DNA of 64,000 nucleotides from positions 4,352,084 to 4,416,083 of the forward strand of contig NZ_CP012334.1 of assembly GCF_001704295.1 (NCBI RefSeq), in the 5' to 3' direction. This document shows, piece by piece, positions 8,823-19,963 of the stretch. The notes under the pieces were generated by a model. That model was not told the origin of the DNA, searched no databases, and saw only the letters and a program-made list of their open reading frames with translations. Within the stretch, counting starts at the first letter, position 1, and every line of letters begins with the position of its first letter. A program made the position numbers and the translations under genes. This stretch comes from Bordetella sp. H567. Lineage in GTDB: Bacteria; Pseudomonadota; Gammaproteobacteria; Burkholderiales; Burkholderiaceae_B.

Positions 8823-9845
8823 TCAGTTTTCCAGATTGATGTGGTTGGTCTTGATGAACTGGTCCCAGCGCTGGTACTCGCGCTTGACGTAGGCATCCAG
8901 GGTCGGGCCGTCGGAACCGATCACCTCGAATCCCGCCTCGGTGAGCTTGCGGCGCACCTCCGGATCGGCCAGTACCGCCTGGAAATCCGCGGTCAGCGCC
9001 TTCACCGTTGCAGGCGGCGTCTTGGCGGGCGCGAACATGCCGCTCCAGGAATAGGCTTCGAATCCCGGGAAACCGGATTCCGCGACGGTCGGCACATTGG
9101 GCAGATCGGGAAGGCGTTTTTCGCCCGCCACCGCCAGCGGCTTGATCTTGCCGGCCTGGATCTGCCCGCGCAGCGCGGCATAGCTGAGCCAGGTCATGTC
9201 GGCCTGGCCCCCCACCACGGCCTGCACCGCCGGACCACCACCCCCGTAGGGCACGTGCAGCAAGTCGACGCCGGACAGGCGCTTGAGCTGTTCCGGCGCC
9301 AGGTGATTCAGCGACCCCACGCCGGTGGACGCGAAGTTGTACTGCTTGCGAGGGTTCTTGCGGGCCGCGTCGAAGAACGCGCTCAGCGTATCGCCGGGCA
9401 CATGGGGATTGGCGCCGATGACGAGCGGGAAGCGCACCGTCAGGCAGATGCCCACGAAATCCTTGAAGGTATCGTAGGGAAGGTTGGGCTTGGCCGCCGG
9501 ATTGATGCCGTGGTTGTCGAAGCTGACCAGCAGCGTGTTGCCGTCCGGCGCCGAGCGCGCCACGAAGCCGGTCGCGATCTGGCTGGCGGCGCCCGCGCGG
9601 TTTTCGACGATCACGGTACGGCCGTGCATGCGTTCGGACAACTTGGGCTGCATGATGCGAGCCAGGATGTCCGTACTGCCGCCGGGCGGATACGGCACCA
9701 CCAGGATCAGCGGTTTTTCGTCAGCGGCGTGTGCCGCCGGCGCGGCCGCCAAAGCGCCGCCCAGCGCCGCGCATAGCGCGGCCGCGAGGGCCAGGCGCCG
9801 GCGTCCGGCGTGGCGTGGGCTCGAATCGTTCTTGGTCGTGGACAT
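8823..9845 (-). CDS. Bug-family tripartite tricarboxylate transporter receptor
   Basis: 340 aa. A cationic N terminus and hydrophobic stretch end in AAHAADEKP, a Sec signal peptide for the periplasm. The mature part has the Bug signatures VVPYPPGGSTDILAR and VENRAGAAS, and later HVPYGGGGPAVQAVVGGQADM. Bug proteins bind small carboxylates for a TctAB membrane pair. No tctAB is adjacent, as is common where this family is expanded. It sits between gntR and the ThDP enzyme, so the operon probably imports and processes a 2-oxoacid or related carboxylate. Confidence 0.92.
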   Translation of the reverse strand: MSTTKNDSSPRHAGRRRLALAAALCAALGGALAAAPAAHAADEKPLILVVPYPPGGSTDILARIMQPKLSERMHGRTVIVENRAGAASQIATGFVARSAPDGNTLLVSFDNHGINPAAKPNLPYDTFKDFVGICLTVRFPLVIGANPHVPGDTLSAFFDAARKNPRKQYNFASTGVGSLNHLAPEQLKRLSGVDLLHVPYGGGGPAVQAVVGGQADMTWLSYAALRGQIQAGKIKPLAVAGEKRLPDLPNVPTVAESGFPGFEAYSWSGMFAPAKTPPATVKALTADFQAVLADPEVRRKLTEAGFEVIGSDGPTLDAYVKREYQRWDQFIKTNHINLEN

Positions 9846-9863
9846 GGTTTCCCCTTGTGGTTG

Positions 9864-10568
9864 TCAGGCTTTGTCTTCGAGCTGGTCTCGCATATAGATC
9901 GTCGAAAAACCCGTACGGATGACATCGGTGATCTGGTCCAGGCGGCGGCCGATATGCCGCGACACCAGTTCCTGCAGCAGCGCCTGATCGCGCGCGCGCA
10001 GGGCCTGCACGATGCGCAGGTGCTCGGATTGCGTGTGGGCACGGCGGCCCTGCCGCATATCGATCCAGCGCACGAAATGGATGCGCGCATTGACACTTTC
10101 CAGGCTGCGCACGAATTCCTCGTTGCCGGTCAGCCTCGCCAGCGACACGTGGAATTCCTCGTCCAGGGCGAGCAGGCGCACGGCATCGGCGTCCTCCGGC
10201 ACGTCGCGCGAAGCTTCCACCTGGGCCTGCAGCGCATCCAGCTGCGCGTCCGTGGCCCGTTCGCAGGCGGCCCGCACGATGCCGCACTCCAGGACGGAGC
10301 GGAACTCGTAAAGACTGTATATCTGCTTGGCATCCAGGGGACGGCCGATGAAGCCGCGATTGACCGCGCGCGTGACGAAGCCTTCCACCATCAGCTGGTT
10401 CAGCACCTCGCGCAGCGGCGTGCGGCTCACATTGAGTTGGCGAGCCAGTTCGACTTCGTTGATGCGTTGGCCGGGCTTGAATTCGAACTGCACCGCCATG
10501 GCCTTGACGGCGTCATACAGGTCAGCCAGACCGGCGGAAGTCCGTGCCGCGTAGCGGGCGAGTGCCAT
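9864..10568 (-). CDS. GntR-family (FCD) transcriptional regulator
   Basis: 234 aa: winged helix with the GntR signature INEVELARQLNVSRTPLREVLNQL (about 40-63; key residues R..PLREAL type) and an FCD ligand domain with the metal-binding His in DEEFHVSLA and later His residues. ATG 10568 is chosen for GGAGC 8 nt upstream. It is the first gene of a three-gene operon with bug and the ThDP enzyme (gaps of 18 bp and 1 bp). An inverted repeat just upstream is its likely operator, so autorepression relieved by the transported substrate is the expected mode. Confidence 0.92.
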   Translation of the reverse strand: MALARYAARTSAGLADLYDAVKAMAVQFEFKPGQRINEVELARQLNVSRTPLREVLNQLMVEGFVTRAVNRGFIGRPLDAKQIYSLYEFRSVLECGIVRAACERATDAQLDALQAQVEASRDVPEDADAVRLLALDEEFHVSLARLTGNEEFVRSLESVNARIHFVRWIDMRQGRRAHTQSEHLRIVQALRARDQALLQELVSRHIGRRLDQITDVIRTGFSTIYMRDQLEDKA

Positions 10569-10585
10569 GGATCGTGCTCCTATGG

Positions 10586-10611
10586 AAGTGCATACTAAGG
10601 TGTATACACTT
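10586..10611 (-). promoter_or_regulatory. Candidate GntR operator
   Basis: The arms AAGTGCATAC (10586-10595) and GTATACACTT (10602-10611) are inverted repeats with one mismatch around a 6-bp centre, and the core GTGTATACAC (10600-10609) is a perfect palindrome. FCD-type GntR proteins usually bind short palindromes of the GT..AC type, which this fits. It lies 18-43 bp before the gntR start. Binding is inferred. Confidence 0.55.
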
Positions 10612-10671
10612 CGCGCCGCCACCGTATTTACCCGCAGGCTTGCCGATGGGCCCTGGGAAAGCCTGCATAAG

Positions 10672-10709
10672 GCAAAGAAAAAGCCCGGAACGGCATGGCC
10701 GCGCCGGGC
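10672..10709 (-). terminator. Rho-independent terminator after the secA-glyoxalase operon
   Basis: On the minus strand GCCCGG and CCGGGC (10704-10709 and 10683-10688) pair, and a T-rich stretch (TTTTTCTTT) follows. It lies about 50 bp past the stop of the glyoxalase-like gene. Confidence 0.75.
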
Positions 10710-10758
10710 GCGTGTTTTCGTCTGTAAGACGGCCCCGATGGCGGGCGGCCCTGGGGAA

Positions 10759-11481
10759 TCAGAACGCCGTGTCGAGCAACTGGCGGCGTCCTTCGCCGTC
10801 CGCCAGGGTCACCGTGCCCAAGGCGTTGCCGTGCCCCGCCGGGACCTGGGCGATGCGCAGGCAGGCATGGCCCAGCGGTACGATCCAGTCGCCGTCATCC
10901 GCCTGCCGCGCCGTGGTATCGGCGACATCGGCGAAACGCGCCGCCAGCGCGGCGGGATCTTCGGCATGAGCGGAAACTTCCACCACGGCCCGCGCGCCGT
11001 TGGCATGGTTCATCAATGCCGGCTGCCACACGAATTCGGGTGTCAGGTGCCGGCAGAAATAAAGCCGGATGCCGGGAATGGGCTGTTCCGCGAAGCGCAC
11101 CGTATGGAATCGGGCTTCCATGATCTGGCCATTGACCCGGGCCGGACGCGTCAGCACCTGCACGGGATTCACCGCGTAGCCGGCGGCGCGCAGCCTTTCA
11201 TAGGTTGCTTCGGCGTCTTCCGTGCGCAGGACCAGGGCCTCCAGGCCCAGCGGCGAATCGGCGATTTCCTTGCGCGCGGGCGGCTTGCCCGGCGGCCACC
11301 CCAGCAATTCCACATAGGAATGCGCCAGGACGATCAGGCGGTTCCAGGAGCCCAGGTTGTGGACTTCCGTCTCGCTCAGCGTGTACCCCTGCCGCTCGAA
11401 ATGGGGCGCCGCCTGTTCCAGGCGGTCCCGCACCATGATCACGGCATGATCCAGTTCTGTCGTCCCGGCGGGTACCGTCAT
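10759..11481 (-). CDS. VOC/glyoxalase-like domain protein
   Basis: 240 aa. The N terminus ELDHAVIMVRD with a downstream HNLGSWNRLIVL matches the glyoxalase-like domain of the vicinal-oxygen-chelate superfamily; the second half repeats a weaker module ending LGHACLRIAQVP. No substrate can be proposed. The start follows the secA stop by 10 bp on the same strand, so it is probably the last gene of the secA transcript and ends at the terminator downstream. Confidence 0.75.
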   Translation of the reverse strand: MTVPAGTTELDHAVIMVRDRLEQAAPHFERQGYTLSETEVHNLGSWNRLIVLAHSYVELLGWPPGKPPARKEIADSPLGLEALVLRTEDAEATYERLRAAGYAVNPVQVLTRPARVNGQIMEARFHTVRFAEQPIPGIRLYFCRHLTPEFVWQPALMNHANGARAVVEVSAHAEDPAALAARFADVADTTARQADDGDWIVPLGHACLRIAQVPAGHGNALGTVTLADGEGRRQLLDTAF

Positions 11482-11491
11482 CGCGTGTCCC

Positions 11492-14233
<2,742 letters not shown>

Positions 14234-14406
14234 GCGTATGTCCGCGCGCGCCTGCGACCGGGTTACGGACCGTCAGCACGCGTCAAGTATTGTTGTCAGT
14301 GAAGCGGAAGAGGGTCCGCCGGGAAACGATCGAGTGTAACGCACCGCGAGGGCAACGTTTCGAGCCCTGAGACCATGGCTGGCCGCCGGGCGCGCGCCGG
14401 GTCAGG

Positions 14407-15396
14407 TCAGCGGACGACGGGCGTGGTCGCGGAAGCGAGCGCGGGCGGCGCGGTGGGCGGACGGCCCAGGAAGAGACGCGGGTCCATGGCCTGTCCCGCC
14501 AGGCGGACCTCGAAATGCAGATGCGGCCCCGTGGACACGCCGGAAGAGCCCACGCGCGCGATCAGTTGGCCCCGCTCGACCAGGTCTCCCGCCTTGACGA
14601 GCACTTCGGACGCATGCGCGTAGCGCGAGGTCAGGCCATCGCCGTGGTCGATGTCGACACGCTGCCCATAGCCGGCATCCGCGCCGGCCGCCAGCACGAC
14701 TCCGCCCGCGGCCGCCAGGATGGGCGTTCCCCGCGGGGCGGCGAAATCCAGACCGTCGTGCCGCAGATAGCGGCCGGTCACCGGATGGCGGCGCCAGCCA
14801 TAGGAGGAGCTCAGGTAGGGATAATCCGTTACCGGCATGGATGATGGCAGGCGGGCCAGGTCGGCGCGGCGGCGCGTCAGCGCCATATCGAAAACTTGCA
14901 GGGCCGCCATCCGTTCGGCCAGTTCCGCGGACAGGACATCGATGTCGCGGCCCAGCGACTGGGCGGGGCCCGACGGTTCGGCCTCCGCGTTGCCTGCCCC
15001 GTCGTCCATCGGTTCCGGGGCGTTTCCGGCCAGGGCGGACGCCCTGCCGCTCCCTATGCCGCCCGAGGCGCTGGCGAGGGCGTCGGACAGGGGAATGCCG
15101 GCGGCAATCGCCAGCCGGCGGCTCAAGGCATCCACGCCCGCCAGGCGCGCCTGCAAGGTTCCCACCTTATCGGCCAGCAGCGCCAGCGCCTGGTGCAAGG
15201 TATCGCCGGCAGCGCTGTCGGACGGGTCCAGCGGCGCGGTGCCCGCTTGTGCCGCGGGCAGCACGCCGCCGGGCGCCAAGCCGCGATAAAGCAGCGCGCC
15301 CGCCAATGCCGCGAGCAGCAGTGCACTGCTCATCAGCACGGCAAGCCGGCCACCGTCGATGGTGAAATGTCCCGTCGATCCCCGTCGGGCATGCAT
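14407..15396 (-). CDS. M23 (LytM) peptidoglycan endopeptidase, membrane-anchored
   Basis: 329 aa. One N-terminal membrane segment (about 20-40, RLAVLMSSALLLAALAGALL) is followed by a periplasmic part with a helical stretch and a C-terminal peptidase domain. The zinc residues are all present: HDGLDFAAP and HLHFEVR, so the enzyme should be active rather than a LytM activator. Start ATG 15396; a TTG 15 bases earlier is possible. Its start is only 39 bp from the divergent dciA start. The location beside secA and lpxC suggests a housekeeping cell-wall role. Confidence 0.88.
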   Translation of the reverse strand: MHARRGSTGHFTIDGGRLAVLMSSALLLAALAGALLYRGLAPGGVLPAAQAGTAPLDPSDSAAGDTLHQALALLADKVGTLQARLAGVDALSRRLAIAAGIPLSDALASASGGIGSGRASALAGNAPEPMDDGAGNAEAEPSGPAQSLGRDIDVLSAELAERMAALQVFDMALTRRRADLARLPSSMPVTDYPYLSSSYGWRRHPVTGRYLRHDGLDFAAPRGTPILAAAGGVVLAAGADAGYGQRVDIDHGDGLTSRYAHASEVLVKAGDLVERGQLIARVGSSGVSTGPHLHFEVRLAGQAMDPRLFLGRPPTAPPALASATTPVVR

Positions 15397-15435
15397 AATG
15401 ACAAACTTCAATCGAGCAATCCTCACCGGACCGGC

Positions 15436-15924
15436 ATGAACAAGCGCGCGCCATACCGTCCTAATTCGAAGCCGGCCCGTGGCGAAAATACCGCCATGGG
15501 CTGGTTGGGCCATGATGCCCGGGGTGCGGGCGTCCTGGCCACGGCGCGCCTGCATCTGCAGATCCAGCGCACCGTGGCGGCGGCGGTGCCGCCGGTCCTG
15601 GGGGCCGTGTGCCGGGTCGCGCGCCTGGAAACCGATCGGCTGCAGCTGGCCGTGCCCAGTGCCGCCCATGCGGCGAAGCTGCGCCAGATGGCGCCGCGCA
15701 TCGCGCAGGCATTGCAGGCGGCAGGGTGGAACCTTAACGAAATCGCGGTCAAGGTTCAAGCCGGCCTGCCGGGTACCGGGATGAAAGCGCCCCGCCCGCC
15801 CAGAGAGGCTATTCCCCTGGATGAGACGGCCCTCGGCGCTTTCGAGACGTTGCGGGAAACGTTGAATCCCGGCCCGCTAGCCGATGCGGTGGAGCGCCTG
15901 CTGCGCCATCACCGCCAAGGCTGA
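15436..15924 (+). CDS. dciA: DciA-like (DUF721) protein
   Basis: 162 aa. A DUF721 module (LQIQRTVAAAVPPVLGAVCRVA..DRLQLAVPSAAHAAKLRQ) is followed by a charged, flexible C-terminal half. DciA proteins help load the replicative helicase in bacteria lacking DnaC. ATG 15436 is taken because the family domain begins soon after; the frame is open far upstream but that part overlaps the divergent LytM gene. Its position between lpxC and secA is typical. Confidence 0.8.
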   Translation: MNKRAPYRPNSKPARGENTAMGWLGHDARGAGVLATARLHLQIQRTVAAAVPPVLGAVCRVARLETDRLQLAVPSAAHAAKLRQMAPRIAQALQAAGWNLNEIAVKVQAGLPGTGMKAPRPPREAIPLDETALGAFETLRETLNPGPLADAVERLLRHHRQG

Positions 15925-15983
15925 ATCAATTTTCCATGGCGTTACGCACCGCCCGCATCGCCCGAAACGGCTGTAGCCGGATC

Positions 15984-16064
15984 GGGGACGCGCGGATCCG
16001 GCTCCGCCGGTCCGCTGGCGTCGCCCCCCTGAGGGGAAAGCGCGTAGCGCTTCGGGATGGGCTC
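15984..16064. repeat. Family-2 intergenic repeat, copy A (81 bp)
   Basis: It begins GGGGACGCGCGGATCCGG and contains GCTCCGCC, the hairpin CCCC-tga-GGGG, the hairpin AAGCGC-gta-GCGCTT, then GGGATGGG and CTC. About 85 percent or more identical to copy B at 16101. It lies between the convergent genes dciA and lpxC, in no reading frame. Confidence 0.85.
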
Positions 16065-16100
16065 ACCACAGCTCGTCGCAAGAAACAGGTGCAGCCCACC

Positions 16101-16183
16101 GGGGACGCCGCGGATCCGGCTCCGCCGGTCCGCTAGCGTCGCCCCCTTGAGGGGGAAGCGCGCAGCGCTTCGGGGGTGGGCTC
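16101..16183. repeat. Family-2 intergenic repeat, copy B (83 bp)
   Basis: Hairpin CCCCC-ttga-GGGGG (16142-16155), hairpin AAGCGC-gca-GCGCTT (16156-16170), then GGGGGTGGG (16172-16180). It ends one base before the lpxC stop codon. The plan (C-run hairpin, gca-loop hairpin, G-run) is that of the 81-bp repeat at mgtE and murG, although the bases differ. Confidence 0.85.
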
Positions 16184-16184
16184 C

Positions 16185-17108
16185 CTACGCTAGCTTCCAC
16201 TCGTAGCGGAAGGCCTGGGGCGCTTCCGCTTGGGACTGGTACGACACCAGTTCCCAGGATTCCTGCTGGGCAAGCAGCGCGCGCGCCAGCTGGTTGTTCA
16301 AGGCATGGCCCGACTTGCAGGCGACATAGCGCGCGACCAACGGCTTGCCGAGCAGGTACAGGTCGCCGATGGCGTCCAGGATCTTGTGCTTGACGAACTC
16401 GTCGTCATACCGCAGCCCGTCGCTGTTCAGGACGCGGTATTCGTCCATGACGATGGCGTTGTCCAGGCTGCCGCCGCGCGCCAGCCCCATCGAACGCAAG
16501 GCCTCGACTTCATTGACGAAACCGAAGGTGCGTGCGCGGGCGATTTCCCGCGTATAGGAATGGGTGGCGAAGTCGACTTCGGCGAAGTTGGCCGTGGAAT
16601 CGATGGCGGGATGGCGGAAATCGATGGAAAAGGCCAGCGCGAATCCGTCATGCGGCTCCAGCCGGGCCCATTTCTCGTTGCGGCCTTCGCCCTCGCGGAC
16701 TTCGATGGGTTTGAGCACCCGGATGAAGCGCTTGGGGGCATTCTGCTCGACGATGCCGGCCGAGCGCAGCAGATACACGAACGTGGCGGCGCTGCCGTCC
16801 ATGATGGGCACTTCCTCGCCCGTCAGGTCGACATGCAGGTTATCGATGCCCAGGCCCGCCAGGGCGGACATGAGGTGCTCAACCGTGGAAACGCGCACGT
16901 CTCCCTGTTGCAGCACGGACGCCATGCGGGTATCGCCCACCCCCGTCGCCTGCGCGGGCAGGTCCACGACTTCGGGCAGGTCGATGCGGTGAAATACGAT
17001 GCCAGTGTTCGGCGCAGCCGGACGAAGCGTGAGCTCGACCCGGCGGCCGGAATGCACACCGACGCCAGTAGTCTTGACCAGATTCTGTATGCTGCGTTGA
17101 CGAAACAT
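16185..17108 (-). CDS. lpxC: UDP-3-O-acyl-N-acetylglucosamine deacetylase LpxC
   Basis: 307 aa, full length. It catalyses the committed step of lipid A synthesis in the cytosol. Zinc ligands are in STVEHLMSA (about 78) and [17 protein letters not shown] (His and Asp), with the general-base region [10 protein letters not shown] and the late His in [11 protein letters not shown]. Start ATG 17108 gives the standard [15 protein letters not shown]. It follows ftsZ on the same strand after a 260-bp gap holding a strong hairpin. Confidence 0.98.
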   Translation of the reverse strand: MFRQRSIQNLVKTTGVGVHSGRRVELTLRPAAPNTGIVFHRIDLPEVVDLPAQATGVGDTRMASVLQQGDVRVSTVEHLMSALAGLGIDNLHVDLTGEEVPIMDGSAATFVYLLRSAGIVEQNAPKRFIRVLKPIEVREGEGRNEKWARLEPHDGFALAFSIDFRHPAIDSTANFAEVDFATHSYTREIARARTFGFVNEVEALRSMGLARGGSLDNAIVMDEYRVLNSDGLRYDDEFVKHKILDAIGDLYLLGKPLVARYVACKSGHALNNQLARALLAQQESWELVSYQSQAEAPQAFRYEWKLA

Positions 17109-17262
17109 GAGGCCTGTTGGGATTCTTGGTTGGCGGGCGCACGCCCCCGCTCTTGCCGTTGCAAGAGCAACATTGTAACCCTGGGTTCACACACATCCAA
17201 GGCAAACGAACCTACGGTACCGATAGCCTGAAACTAACTGAAACCGCTCAATATGTTCCCTT

Positions 17263-17292
17263 CCCGGCCCCGCCTGGGGAAGCGGGGCCGGG
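17263..17292 (-). terminator. Strong GC hairpin between ftsZ and lpxC
   Basis: CCCGGCCCCGC (17263-17273) and GCGGGGCCGGG (17282-17292) form a perfect 11-bp stem with an 8-nt loop. It lies about 75 bp after the ftsZ stop. No T-run follows on either strand, so it may be an attenuating or mRNA-stabilising hairpin rather than a full terminator. Confidence 0.55.
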
Positions 17293-17368
17293 TTCGAGGG
17301 AGGGATGCATCCTGGGACCCGGACGACTGGCGGCGGTTAAGCCGCCTGCCCGGGCCTCGGAAACAACC

Positions 17369-18556
17369 TTAGTCAGCCTGCTTGCGCAGGAAAGCCGGGA
17401 TGTCGAAGTGATCCATTCCGGAGCTTTCCAGCGCGCGCACCTGGGCCGAGGCCTGCGTGCGGGGGTTGCGCATCACCGAAGGCATGTCCAGATTGCGGTA
17501 GTCACCCTGACCGGCGCCCTGGTGCGCCATGCCGGCCATCGGGAAGTCGTCCGTACCCGTGCGCAACGATTCGGCGCGGTTCTGCACCAGTTGCGGACGG
17601 CTGGAAGTGCGACCCAGGCCGGTGGCCACCACGGTAACGCGCAGGTTGTCGCCCATGGATTCGTCGTACGCCGTACCGAAGATCACCGTGGCATCCTCGG
17701 ACGCGTAGCCACGTATGGTTTCCATGATTTCGCGCGTTTCGCGCATCTTCAGGGAACGGGCGGCGGTAATGTTTACCAGCACGCCGCGGGCGCCGTGCAG
17801 ATCGATGCCCTCCAGCAGCGGGCAAGCGATGGCATGCTCAGCCGCGACGCGGGCGCGGTCGGCCCCCGAGGCGGTCGCCGTGCCCATCATGGCCTGGCCC
17901 TGCTCACCCATGATGGTCTTGACGTCCTCGAAGTCGACGTTGACGTTGCCTTCCACATTGATGATTTCGGCGATGCCCGCGCAGGCGTTGTGCAGGATGT
18001 CGTCGGCGGACTTGAAGCAGTCTTCCTGCGTCGCGTCCTCGTCCATCAGTTCGTACAGGTTCTCGTTCAGCACGACGATCAGCGAATGCACATGCTTGGC
18101 CAGCTCATTGATGCCCTCTTCGGCCATCTTCAAGCGCTTGTTGCCTTCGAACGAGAAGGGCTTGGTCACCACGCCTACGGTGAGTATCCCGAGCTCCTTG
18201 GCCACTTCGGCCACCACGGGGCCGGCGCCCGTACCCGTGCCGCCGCCCATGCCGGCGGTAATGAACACCATGTGCGCGCCGTTCAGGGCGGCACGGATTT
18301 CCTCGCGCGCGGTTTCGGCCGACGCGCGTCCCTGCTCCGGCTTGGCGCCTGCGCCCAGGCCGGTGCGGCCCAGGCGAATCTGCACCGGCGCATTGGTGGC
18401 CGCCAAGGCCTGCGCATCGGTATTCGCGCAGATGAAATCGACCCCGCTGACGCCGTTCCGGATCATGTGCGCGACGGCATTGCCGCCCGCGCCTCCGACA
18501 CCAACGACCTTGATCACGGTCCCTTTGGTGCTGTTCTCGAGCATTTCAAAGTTCAT
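17369..18556 (-). CDS. ftsZ: Cell division GTPase FtsZ
   Basis: 395 aa. The GTP-binding G box AGMGGGTGTGAGPV (about 103-116) and the T7 loop region with VNVDFEDVKTIM are intact, and the C-terminal peptide DHFDIPAFLRKQAD is the docking site for FtsA, ZipA and MinC. It forms the Z ring. The gap of 176 bp to ftsA is the largest inside the cluster and could hold an extra promoter, but I cannot point to clear boxes. Confidence 0.98.
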   Translation of the reverse strand: MNFEMLENSTKGTVIKVVGVGGAGGNAVAHMIRNGVSGVDFICANTDAQALAATNAPVQIRLGRTGLGAGAKPEQGRASAETAREEIRAALNGAHMVFITAGMGGGTGTGAGPVVAEVAKELGILTVGVVTKPFSFEGNKRLKMAEEGINELAKHVHSLIVVLNENLYELMDEDATQEDCFKSADDILHNACAGIAEIINVEGNVNVDFEDVKTIMGEQGQAMMGTATASGADRARVAAEHAIACPLLEGIDLHGARGVLVNITAARSLKMRETREIMETIRGYASEDATVIFGTAYDESMGDNLRVTVVATGLGRTSSRPQLVQNRAESLRTGTDDFPMAGMAHQGAGQGDYRNLDMPSVMRNPRTQASAQVRALESSGMDHFDIPAFLRKQAD

Positions 18557-18732
18557 GATGCGACTCCCTCAAGTCTGATTGCAAATCACAAGAAATTCCC
18601 CAACTACCTTCTTTGTGAATCGCCTCAAAGCCGACGCCGACACCTTGGTCCGCCACGGGTTTGAAGCGTCTCCGCCAGCGCGCCGCTTTCCTGCTCGGCA
18701 CGCCCCGGGATCGCTGGCAGCGCGATCCCTAC

Positions 18733-19959
18733 TTAATTCATGAACCACTCCTTCATCCGCGCCAACAGGCTCTTGAAGTTGCCCGTCTGCGCGGCGACCT
18801 TGCGGCCGCGCATGCGCTGCATGCGCGCTTCCTGCAACAGCCCCATCACCGTCGCGAAACGCGGATTGCGCATCACGTCGGCAAGGCTGCCTTCGTATTC
18901 CGGTACCGCGACCCGCACGGGTTTGAGGAATACATCCTCGGCAAGTTCCACCATGCCGGGCAACTGGGCCGAGCCTCCGGTCAGGACCACGCCCGAAGCC
19001 AGCAGGTCCTCGTAACCGGAATCCCGCACCACCTGCTGGACCAGCGTGAACAGTTCCTCGATACGCGGCTCGATTACGGCACCCAATGCCTGGCGCTTAA
19101 CCAGCCGCGGGCCGCGATCGCCCAATCCCGGCACTTCGACGGTTTCGTCCGGACTGGCCAGCACCTGCTTGGCCACGCCGTAGCGCAGCTTGATTTCCTC
19201 CGCGTCGGGCGTCGGCGTACGCAGCATCGCCGCGATGTCATTGGTGATCTGGTCGCCGGCGATGGGGATCACGGCCGTGTGGCGGATCGCGCCGCCGGTG
19301 AAGATGGCCACGTCGGTGGTGCCGCCGCCGATGTCGACCAGCACCACGCCCAGTTCCTTCTCGTCCGTCGTCAGGACGGCCAGGCTGGACGCCAGCGGCT
19401 GCAGGATCAGATCCTGCACCTCCAGCCCGCAACGCCGCACGCACTTGACGATGTTCTGCGCGGCGCTGACCGCGCCCGTGACGATATGCACCCGCACTTC
19501 CAGCCGCAAGCCGCTCATGCCGATGGGTTCGCGTATATCTTCCTGGCCGTCGACGATGAATTCCTGCGTCAGCACATGCAGTACCTGCTGGTCGGTCGGA
19601 ATGTTCACCGCCTTGGCGGTCTCGATGACGCGCGCCACGTCGGTGGCCGTCACCTCCTTGTCCTTCACCGCCACCATGCCGCTGGAATTGAAGCTGCGGA
19701 TATGGCTGCCGGCAATGCCCGTGTAGACATCGCGGATCTTGCAGTCGGCCATCAGCTCGGCTTCCTCCAGCGCGCGCTGGATGGAATTGACCGTGGTTTC
19801 GATATTGACGACAACGCCCTTGCGCATGCCGCGCGATTCGTGCTGGCCCAGGCCCAGTACCTCGAACCGGCCTTCCGGCAGGATCTCGGCGACGACGGCC
19901 ACCACCTTGCTGGTTCCGATATCGAGGGCGACGATTAAGTCCTTGATGTCACGGGTCAT
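18733..19959 (-). CDS. ftsA: Cell division protein FtsA
   Basis: 408 aa, actin-like ATPase that ties FtsZ to the membrane. Phosphate-1 motif ALDIGTSKVVAVVAE (about 10-24), phosphate-2 LVDIGGGTTDVAIF, SHS2 domain between, and an amphipathic C-terminal helix LLARMKEWFMN for membrane binding. The start follows the ftsQ stop by 4 bp. Confidence 0.97.
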   Translation of the reverse strand: MTRDIKDLIVALDIGTSKVVAVVAEILPEGRFEVLGLGQHESRGMRKGVVVNIETTVNSIQRALEEAELMADCKIRDVYTGIAGSHIRSFNSSGMVAVKDKEVTATDVARVIETAKAVNIPTDQQVLHVLTQEFIVDGQEDIREPIGMSGLRLEVRVHIVTGAVSAAQNIVKCVRRCGLEVQDLILQPLASSLAVLTTDEKELGVVLVDIGGGTTDVAIFTGGAIRHTAVIPIAGDQITNDIAAMLRTPTPDAEEIKLRYGVAKQVLASPDETVEVPGLGDRGPRLVKRQALGAVIEPRIEELFTLVQQVVRDSGYEDLLASGVVLTGGSAQLPGMVELAEDVFLKPVRVAVPEYEGSLADVMRNPRFATVMGLLQEARMQRMRGRKVAAQTGNFKSLLARMKEWFMN

Positions 19960-19963
19960 GGCG

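Noticed and set aside
17263-17292. Classical rho-independent terminator after ftsZ
   Set aside because: Very strong stem but no T-run on either strand; kept only as a hairpin feature.
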